Positions 1-4,492 of a stretch of 5,707 nucleotides of DNA are shown here, in pieces. How positions within the stretch are numbered: position 1 is the first letter of the stretch; each line of letters begins with the position of its first letter. The stretch is from Rhodospirillales bacterium (GTDB lineage: Bacteria; Pseudomonadota; Alphaproteobacteria; Acetobacterales; Acetobacteraceae). A program made the translations under genes and the position numbers. The DNA lies in assembly GCA_028866335.1 (NCBI GenBank), contig JAGWIL010000116.1, positions 1 through 5,707 on the forward strand, in the 5' to 3' direction. The notes under the pieces were generated by a model, which saw only the letters and a program-made list of their open reading frames with translations, ran no database searches and was not told the origin of the DNA.

Positions 1-22
1 CCGGCGGCGCAAACCGGCATAA
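1..22 (+). CDS. Possible 3' end of an upstream gene (partial)
   Basis: Reading the second frame from base 2 gives the short basic tail RRRKPA followed by a TAA stop at 20-22. The stop lies 29 bases before the trpS start, a normal spacing between neighbouring genes. A basic C-terminal tail would suit a membrane protein such as the MurJ lipid II flippase, which I recall lying next to trpS in many alphaproteobacteria, but six codons cannot prove this. It could equally be non-coding. Confidence 0.2.
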
Positions 23-35
23 GCCTTCACGAAAC

Positions 36-40
36 GGAGA
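36..40 (+). promoter_or_regulatory. Ribosome binding site for trpS
   Basis: GGAGA lies 11 bases before the ATG at 52. This is a slightly long but acceptable spacing and supports that start. No promoter can be judged because the window begins too close upstream. Confidence 0.5.
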
Positions 41-51
41 CAGACGAGACC

Positions 52-1056
52 ATGGCCCGCATCTTCTCAGGCATTCAGCCCACCGGCATCGCGACACTCG
101 GGAATTACCTGGGCGCGTTGCGTAATTGGGTGGCGCTGCAACAAAGCGGGGATGAGTGCATTTATTGCCTGGTCGATCTGCACGCCATCACCACGTTTCA
201 GGAACCCGCTGCCCTGCGGGAGCAAACCTACACCATGGCGGCTTTGCTGCTGGCCTGTGGAATAAACCCTGAGCACAGCATCATCTTCCACCAATCCGCC
301 GTTTCTGCCCATGCGCGTTTGGGCTGGATTTTCAACTGTGTCGCCCGAATGGGCTGGCTGAACCGTATGACCCAGTTCAAGGATAAAGCTGGCAAAGACC
401 GCGAGGCGGTTTCCACCGGGCTGTTCGTGTACCCGAATTTAATGGCCGCCGACATTCACGCCTACCACGCCACGAAAGTGCCGGTGGGGGATGACCAGCT
501 CCAGCATATCGAGCTTGCGAACGACATTGCCGAGAAGTTCAACCATGATTTCGGGGTGAGTTTTTTCCCGCGCATTGAACCGCTGATTTTGAAAGAGACA
601 GCGCGGGTGATGAGCTTGCGGGACGGCACCAAAAAAATGTCGAAATCCGACCCGTCGGATCAGTCGCGCATCAACATGACCGATGATGCGGACATGATTT
701 CCCAGAAAATCCGCAAGGCGAAAACCGATGCGGAGCCGTTGCCGGATAATCTCGCCGCACTGGCGGAGCGGCCGGAGGCGCGCAATCTGCTGGGCATTTT
801 CGCCGCCATTTCCGGTGAAAGCCAGGAGGCATTGCTGGCGCGGTTTGCGGGCGGCGGCTTCGGGCCGTTTAAAAACGCCCTCGCCGATGCGCTGGTGGCG
901 CATGTGGAGCCGATCGCGAAGCGCACGCGGGATTATCTGGCGGACACGGCCGAGCTGGACCGGGTGTTGCAGGCAGGTGCTGCCAAGGCTGCCGCCATCG
1001 CCGGGCCGATTACGGATGAGGCGGAGCGGATCGTCGGTTTCCTGCCACGCGGCTGA
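52..1056 (+). CDS. trpS: Tryptophan--tRNA ligase (TrpRS)
   Basis: This cytoplasmic class I aminoacyl-tRNA synthetase activates tryptophan with ATP and loads it onto tRNA-Trp. The 334-residue length is normal for bacterial TrpRS. The N-terminus reads IFSGIQPTG followed by TLGNYLGA (residues 15-22), which is the HIGH-type ATP site in the TxGN form common in bacterial TrpRS. The tryptophan-pocket region has MAADI (131-135) and VPVGDDQ (143-149), followed by QHIEL. The second ATP motif is an exact KMSKS at 195-199. The ATG at 52 places these motifs at their usual distances from the N-terminus and is preceded by GGAGA. The gene is intact and looks functional. It is the first complete gene of a tight plus-strand run, and the next start is only 16 bases after its stop. 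The upstream promoter is outside the window. Confidence 0.97.
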   Translation: MARIFSGIQPTGIATLGNYLGALRNWVALQQSGDECIYCLVDLHAITTFQEPAALREQTYTMAALLLACGINPEHSIIFHQSAVSAHARLGWIFNCVARMGWLNRMTQFKDKAGKDREAVSTGLFVYPNLMAADIHAYHATKVPVGDDQLQHIELANDIAEKFNHDFGVSFFPRIEPLILKETARVMSLRDGTKKMSKSDPSDQSRINMTDDADMISQKIRKAKTDAEPLPDNLAALAERPEARNLLGIFAAISGESQEALLARFAGGGFGPFKNALADALVAHVEPIAKRTRDYLADTAELDRVLQAGAAKAAAIAGPITDEAERIVGFLPRG

Positions 1057-1072
1057 GGGCTATGGTGCCAGC

Positions 1073-1609
1073 ATGGTCTGGAAAACAATCGCCCGGCATG
1101 TCCTCTCCCACGCTGCCCCCGCCAATGCGCCGGATGCTGAGCTGGCGAAAACCCTGCGCGCGCGGCTGGAGGCAGCGGGGCAGAAGCGGCTGGGCCGGGC
1201 ACTTGCCATCCGCCACGTAGCGGCGGGAAGCTGCAATGGCTGCGAGCTGGAGCTGCGCGCCACCCAGAATCTCATCCACGACCTTACCCAATACGGCCTG
1301 AGCTTTACCCCCAGCCCGCGCCATGCGGATATTCTGCTCATCACCGGCGTGGCCGGGGTTAACATGCGCGAGGCGGTGGGCCAGGCCCGCGCCGCCATGC
1401 CGGACCCGGTTTTTGTGGTGGCGGTGGGCGATTGCGCGGTGGATGGCGGGGTGTTCAAAGGCTCGCCCGCCGTTGCTGGCGGGGCGGAGGCGTTTCTGCC
1501 GGTGGATCTTGTCATCGCCGGATGCGCTCCCACACCAGCGCAGATCATCCAGGGGCTGTTGGCACTGGTTGAAGCCCATGCAAACGGCGAGCGCGCGGTT
1601 GTTGGCTGA
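1073..1609 (+). CDS. Hydrogenase small subunit-like [4Fe-4S] protein (HycG/HyfI type, NuoB superfamily)
   Basis: This 178-residue protein belongs to the NADH:ubiquinone oxidoreductase 20 kDa / [NiFe]-hydrogenase small subunit superfamily, whose members hold one [4Fe-4S] cluster that passes electrons next to a large catalytic or quinone-site subunit. Four cysteines sit at the expected places: GSCNGCELE (C54, C57), GDCAVDGGVF (C121) and IAGCAPTP (C151). The CxxC spacing matches group 4 hydrogenases such as HycG and HyfI, as complex I NuoB has two adjacent cysteines. Two oddities are visible: the usual PGCPP around the last ligand is here AGCAP, and the protein is shorter than the roughly 250-residue E. 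coli HycG/HyfI. The start is ATG 1073, 16 bases after the trpS stop, with a weak GAGGG upstream; the open frame further 5' only shadows trpS. No large subunit or membrane subunit is in the window, so its partner is unknown. The family call is firm and the function uncertain. Confidence 0.85.
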   Translation: MVWKTIARHVLSHAAPANAPDAELAKTLRARLEAAGQKRLGRALAIRHVAAGSCNGCELELRATQNLIHDLTQYGLSFTPSPRHADILLITGVAGVNMREAVGQARAAMPDPVFVVAVGDCAVDGGVFKGSPAVAGGAEAFLPVDLVIAGCAPTPAQIIQGLLALVEAHANGERAVVG

Positions 1610-2465
1610 ACCGGTTCACGTTATCGGCGCAGGCCGGTCTGGCAGCGCGCTTTGCCGGGCATTGCTGGCGCAGGGCATTCCGGTTGTGCCGGTGGTGCGC
1701 AATGCGGCGCGGCTGCCCGCGGATATCGCCGCGCTATCGCTGCCGCCGCGCCTTGCGGACCTCACCGGCCCGGAGGCGGCGCTACGCGAGGCATTGGCAG
1801 GTGCCCGCTATGTCATCAGCACCGCCCATGCCTCGCATATTCCGGCCATTCTTCAGGCCACCGCGCCGCAAACAGCAATTATCGGCCTTGGCTCCACCCG
1901 TAAATTCACCCGCTGGCCAGATGCGCACGGCAACGGCGTGAAGCGGGGCGAAGCGGCGTTGCTGGCATCAGGCCGTGCGGGCGTGCTGCTGCACCCCACC
2001 ATGATCTACGGCTCCGAGGGCGAGAACAACGTGCGGCGTCTCGCGGCTTTGCTGCGCAAACTGCCCGTGGCGCCGTTGCCGGGCGGCGGCCGCGCTCTGG
2101 TGCAGCCGATTCATCAAAACGACGTAACGCGCTGCCTTTTGGCCGCCCTTGCCCTGGCGCAAAGCGGGGCGCTGACGGGCCCGCAATCCCTCGTCATCGC
2201 CGGGCCAGAGCCGATGGCCTACCGGGATTTCGCGAAGGCCGTGGCGCGCGCGGCGGGGCTGAACATGCCGCCGGTGGTGCCGCTTCCGGCATCGCTGTTA
2301 ATGGCGGCACTCCCTTTGCTTCGCCTTTTGCCGGGTCTGCCCAAAATCGGCCCGGGCGAATTGCGCCGTCTGCTGGAAGATAAAGCCTTCGATATCGGCC
2401 CGATGGTCAAAACACTTTCCGTGACGCCGATACCGCTGGAAACCGGGCTGAGCGAGATGTTCTAA
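1578..2465 (+). CDS. NAD(P)-binding protein, extended SDR / NDUFA9-like
   Basis: This 295-residue protein has an N-terminal Rossmann fold. Strand VHVIG leads into GAGRSG (residues 17-22), the dinucleotide-binding glycine loop. Further on are YVISTAHASH, IIGLGSTRKF and HPTMIYG (139-145), the last being typical of atypical extended SDRs and NDUFA9-like proteins (compare RPxxxYG). The segment GGGRALVQPIHQNDV is also characteristic of that group. The SDR catalytic YxxxK pair is not visible, so it may bind nucleotide for a structural or non-classical role. A hydrophobic stretch at about 236-251 could contact a membrane. The chosen start is ATG 1578, inside the preceding gene, giving a 32-base overlap that suggests translational coupling; TTG codons at 1599 and 1602 are alternatives that would still keep the fold. 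The longer open frame to 1323 shadows the upstream gene. The substrate is unknown. Confidence 0.85.
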   Translation: MQTASARLLAEPVHVIGAGRSGSALCRALLAQGIPVVPVVRNAARLPADIAALSLPPRLADLTGPEAALREALAGARYVISTAHASHIPAILQATAPQTAIIGLGSTRKFTRWPDAHGNGVKRGEAALLASGRAGVLLHPTMIYGSEGENNVRRLAALLRKLPVAPLPGGGRALVQPIHQNDVTRCLLAALALAQSGALTGPQSLVIAGPEPMAYRDFAKAVARAAGLNMPPVVPLPASLLMAALPLLRLLPGLPKIGPGELRRLLEDKAFDIGPMVKTLSVTPIPLETGLSEMF

Positions 2466-2470
2466 CGGGG

Positions 2471-3379
2471 TTAACTGCTGAAAGGCTCGGTAATCTCCCG
2501 CACGAAGCCAAGAAACGCCCGCACCTTGGCGGGCGGCAAATGCCGGGAGGGATGATAGGCGACAAGCGGGAACATCTCTTCCGACCATTCAGGTAGAATC
2601 TGCATCAATTCCCCCCTCGCCAGGAAAGGCTCAAGCCCGATGGCGAGGCTTTGAAAAACGCCATGCCCGGCAAGGCAGGCGGCGAGGGCGGCTGAGGGGT
2701 CGTCGGTCATGAAGCGTGACTTCGCCGGAATTTCGATGACTTCTCCCGCAAAATGAAATTCCCAGGAGAAGGGCTTGCCGCTCTGCGGGTCGCGGAACAG
2801 CAGAAGCGTGTGCTGAGCAAGGTTATGCGGGGTTGCTGGTGTGCCGTGTTTTTGAAGGTAAGCCGGCGCGGCGCAGGTCACAATCCGGGTTTCAAGAATG
2901 CGGCGGGCGATCAGCGATGCACCTTCCAACGGCCCGAACCGCAACGCCACATCTATCCCCGCCATCATCTCCTCCCGGTAATTGCTGGTTAAAAGGTCGA
3001 TCGACAGCCGAGGGTGGCGCGCCAGGAATTGCTGCAAGCGCGGTGCCAGAACAACGCGCGCGAACCAGGGGTCAGCGGAAACGCGCAGGCGGCCACCAAC
3101 CTCAACAGCGGTTCCGGCGGCATTCGCGGCGGCTTCTTCCAGCCCTGCCAGCAAGGGCATAATCTCCGCGTGAAAACGCTGGCCTTCCTCGGTTAAGCGC
3201 ATTTGCCTGGGGGTGCGGTCGAACAACCTCACCCCCACTTGCGCTTCCAGCCGCGCCACGGCCCTGCTTACGCCGGAAGCTGTAAGGCCCAGCATTTCCG
3301 CCGCCCTGGCGAAGTTACCGGCCTCGGTTACGGCAACCATAACGCCCGCCCCTGCCAACAATCGTGGATCGAATGTCAC
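2471..3379 (-). CDS. LysR-family transcriptional regulator
   Basis: This 302-residue LysR-type regulator has an N-terminal winged helix-turn-helix at about residues 4-66, with the hallmarks GNFARAAEMLGLT, SGVSRAVARLEAQ and VRLFDRTPRQ followed by LTEEG. A linker helix leads to a periplasmic-binding-protein-like effector domain from about residue 92 to the end (RLRVSADPWF, IDVALRFGPLEG, TCAAPAYL, GVFQSLAIG). That style resembles the CrgA-like group, many of which regulate an adjacent, divergent oxidoreductase. The start is GTG at 3379, supported by GGAG 8 bases upstream. It is transcribed away from the NmrA-like gene at 3490, its likely target. Its stop lies 5 bases from the stop of the convergent gene at 2465, so no separate terminator fits between them. 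The inducer cannot be read from the sequence. Confidence 0.95.
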   Translation of the reverse strand: MTFDPRLLAGAGVMVAVTEAGNFARAAEMLGLTASGVSRAVARLEAQVGVRLFDRTPRQMRLTEEGQRFHAEIMPLLAGLEEAAANAAGTAVEVGGRLRVSADPWFARVVLAPRLQQFLARHPRLSIDLLTSNYREEMMAGIDVALRFGPLEGASLIARRILETRIVTCAAPAYLQKHGTPATPHNLAQHTLLLFRDPQSGKPFSWEFHFAGEVIEIPAKSRFMTDDPSAALAACLAGHGVFQSLAIGLEPFLARGELMQILPEWSEEMFPLVAYHPSRHLPPAKVRAFLGFVREITEPFSS

Positions 3380-3387
3380 GAGCTTTG

Positions 3388-3391
3388 CTCC
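3388..3391 (-). promoter_or_regulatory. Ribosome binding site for the LysR gene
   Basis: On the minus strand GGAG is followed by 8 bases and then the GTG at 3379. This decides the unusual GTG start. Confidence 0.65.
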
Positions 3392-3478
3392 AATGATGAT
3401 TTTAGGTCATTTTTAGCATGACAATAATGCGCGTGAATCATGCAGCCGCAAAGCGTAAATCCGCCCCGTTGGTTCCAT

Positions 3479-3482
3479 GGAG
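3479..3482 (+). promoter_or_regulatory. Ribosome binding site that sets the NmrA-like start
   Basis: GGAG is followed by 7 bases and then ATG 3490. The alternative in-frame ATG at 3418 has no such site and would add 24 residues before the first beta strand of the Rossmann fold, so 3490 is preferred. Confidence 0.75.
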
Positions 3483-3489
3483 ATATAAA

Positions 3490-4353
3490 ATGTACGCAGT
3501 CACAGGCATTACCGGGAAGGTTGGCGGCACTTTGGCGCAAGCGCTTCTGGCGCAAGGCAAGCCAGTGCGGGCCGTTTTGCGCGACCCTGCCAAAGCCGAA
3601 ATCTGGGCCGCGCGTGGCTGCGAAATCGCATTGGCGGAGATGGAGGATGCGGCGCAACTGGCGCAGGCTTTTGCGGGTGCCGAGGGCGTGTTTATTCTGC
3701 CGCCGCCGGAGTTCGACCCCGCCCCAGGCTTTCCCGCCGCCAAGCGCGTGATAAACGCCGTTGCCGCGGCGCTGCGCATTGCCAAGCCCGCGAGAGTTTT
3801 GTGCCTTTCGACCATCGGCGCTGATGCGCGTTTTGAAAACCTGCTTACCCCGCGCGGCATGATGGAAGAAGCCTTGGGCGCGCTCGGCCTGCCGGTGATT
3901 TTTTTACGGTCAGCCTGGTTTATGGATAACGCCTTGTGGGATGCGCCAGCCGCGCGCGATGAAGCGGTGCTGCGCAGCTTTTTGCAGCCGCTGCATAAGT
4001 CGTTTCCGATGGTGGCGGCACGGGACGTGGGAGACTGCGCCGCCGGATTATTGATGCAGGGCTGGGAAGGTTCGCGAATTGTGGAGCTGGAAGGCCCAAA
4101 CCGGGTCTCGCCGGAAGATCTGGCGGCGGCATTTTCTCAGGCGCTGGGCCATACGGTAAAACCTGAAACGGTGCCGCGCGCGGCCTGGGAGGCGCTTTTT
4201 ACCGCACAGGGCATGAACCACCCCACACCGCGCATAAGAATGCTCGATGGCTTCAATGAAGGTTGGATCGATTTTCGCGGCGGCCATGAAACGGCCCAGG
4301 GCAAAACCCCGCTGGCGGAGGTGATCGCGGCACTGGTGAAAACCAGCACTTAG
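3490..4353 (+). CDS. NmrA-like NAD(P)-binding oxidoreductase
   Basis: This 287-residue atypical SDR is of the NmrA / QorB-like group. From ATG 3490 the protein begins directly with the first Rossmann strand and loop, MYAVTGITGKVG, with the GxxGxxG pattern at residues 6-12. VRAVLRDP follows, and R31 after the second strand favours NADP(H) over NAD(H). Other family signs are GVFILPPPEFDP, RVLCLSTIGAD, and LPVIFLRSAWFMDN, which matches the common LRPxxFMEN segment. No YxxxK catalytic pair is seen, as is normal in this family, whose members act as quinone or small-molecule reductases or as redox sensors. The C-terminal part (LEGPNRVSPEDLAAAF, then a region with GWIDFRGG) fits the usual substrate lobe. 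It is divergent from a LysR gene, its probable regulator. The stop codon TAG lies inside the start of the palindromic repeat that fills the gap downstream. The substrate is unknown. Confidence 0.9.
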   Translation: MYAVTGITGKVGGTLAQALLAQGKPVRAVLRDPAKAEIWAARGCEIALAEMEDAAQLAQAFAGAEGVFILPPPEFDPAPGFPAAKRVINAVAAALRIAKPARVLCLSTIGADARFENLLTPRGMMEEALGALGLPVIFLRSAWFMDNALWDAPAARDEAVLRSFLQPLHKSFPMVAARDVGDCAAGLLMQGWEGSRIVELEGPNRVSPEDLAAAFSQALGHTVKPETVPRAAWEALFTAQGMNHPTPRIRMLDGFNEGWIDFRGGHETAQGKTPLAEVIAALVKTST

Positions 4354-4361
4354 AGTGCGAT

Positions 4362-4400
4362 GACATGAGTTTGACCCGCTTTGCGGGGTCATCTCATGTC
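4362..4400. terminator. Strong hairpin after the NmrA-like gene, possible two-way terminator
   Basis: The outer stem GACATGAG (4362-4369) / CTCATGTC (4393-4400) is perfect. The inner stem TGACCCGC (4372-4379) / GCGGGGTCA (4383-4391) pairs fully except for one bulged G, with a TTT loop. It begins 8 bases after the stop codon of the NmrA-like gene. It lacks a proper T tract on either strand, so it is not a textbook intrinsic terminator. It may still end or protect transcripts from both convergent genes. Confidence 0.5.
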
Positions 4401-4424
4401 TGAATCGTCCCCTACTTTATTAAT

Positions 4425-4490
4425 TTAGAGGCGGATTCAGACATTAGAGCGAACCACAACGTGATTCGATCTAATGTCATCCGGCTCTAA
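4425..4490. repeat. 66-base long imperfect palindrome
   Basis: From the outside in, the pairs are TTAGAG (4425-4430) / CTCTAA (4485-4490); a G-G mismatch; CGGAT (4432-4436) / ATCCG (4479-4483); a TCA bulge on the left (4437-4439); the 9-base perfect arm GACATTAGA (4440-4448) / TCTAATGTC (4470-4478); a mismatch; CGAA (4450-4453) / TTCG (4465-4468); a mismatch; and CAC / GTG around an AAC loop (4458-4460). Almost the entire length pairs. It ends 2 bases from the stop codon of the sensor kinase, so on the minus strand it forms the first structure in that transcript's 3' end. Confidence 0.75.
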
Positions 4491-4492
4491 GG

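Larger units (their letters stand above)
3380..3489. promoter_or_regulatory. Divergent promoter region between LysR regulator and NmrA-like gene
   Basis: This 110-base gap is more AT-rich in its left half than the flanking genes. It holds both ribosome binding sites and an inverted repeat GCATGA (3416-3421) / TCATGC (3438-3443) separated by 16 bases. A plausible plus-strand -10 is AATAAT at 3423-3428, inside the inverted repeat, although the matching -35 (TTTAGG, 3401-3406) is poor. On the minus strand TTGTCA (3424-3419) could be a -35, but the TAAAAT that follows is only 14 bases away. LysR proteins usually bind such divergent regions and repress themselves while controlling the neighbour. 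The promoter details are inference. Confidence 0.55.
4350..4490. repeat. Pair of inverted palindromic repeat units (REP/BIME- or MITE-like)
   Basis: The gap between two convergent genes is occupied end to end by two palindromic units (about 4351-4414 and 4425-4490) separated by CTTTATTAAT. The outer ends form an imperfect terminal inverted repeat: 4350-4366 and the reverse complement of 4474-4490 agree at 14 of 17 bases. Both units carry TTAGAG-type ends, a GACAT/ATGTC stem and an asymmetric TCA (or complementary TGA) bulge. The bulge is on the left in the right unit and on the right in the left unit, so the units are head-to-head copies. Their central hairpins are unrelated. There is no open frame of note inside and no clear target-site duplication. 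The layout is seen directly; membership of a dispersed family is inferred. Confidence 0.7.

Noticed and set aside
439..903. 154-codon open frame on the minus strand opposite trpS
   Set aside because: It lies entirely antisense to a well-supported trpS and shows no domain or ribosome binding site.
728..1072. Upstream extension of the [4Fe-4S] protein frame to an ATG at 728
   Set aside because: This part lies inside trpS in another frame and translates to an arginine- and tryptophan-rich low-quality sequence. The family similarity begins after the ATG at 1073.
1323..1577. Upstream extension of the NAD(P)-binding protein to an ATG at 1323
   Set aside because: It shadows the [4Fe-4S] gene. The Rossmann strand and glycine loop begin just after ATG 1578, so the extension is not part of the fold.
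1010..1579. 189-codon open frame on the minus strand opposite the [4Fe-4S] gene
   Set aside because: Its composition is rich in H, R, G and A with no recognisable domain. It fits an antisense shadow in GC-rich DNA opposite a gene with intact family motifs.
1073..1609. Identification as complex I subunit NuoB
   Set aside because: NuoB has two adjacent cysteines at the first ligand position. Here they are spaced CxxC as in hydrogenase small subunits, and no other nuo gene is present.
3418..3489. Earlier in-frame start of the NmrA-like gene at 3418
   Set aside because: It has no ribosome binding site and would add 24 unrelated residues, whereas ATG 3490 has GGAG at ideal spacing and begins directly with the Rossmann strand.
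4362..4420. Canonical rho-independent terminator
   Set aside because: The stem is strong, but the bases that follow on the plus strand (TGAATCGTCCCC) contain no T run, and the minus-strand side is no better. Kept only as a possible terminator.
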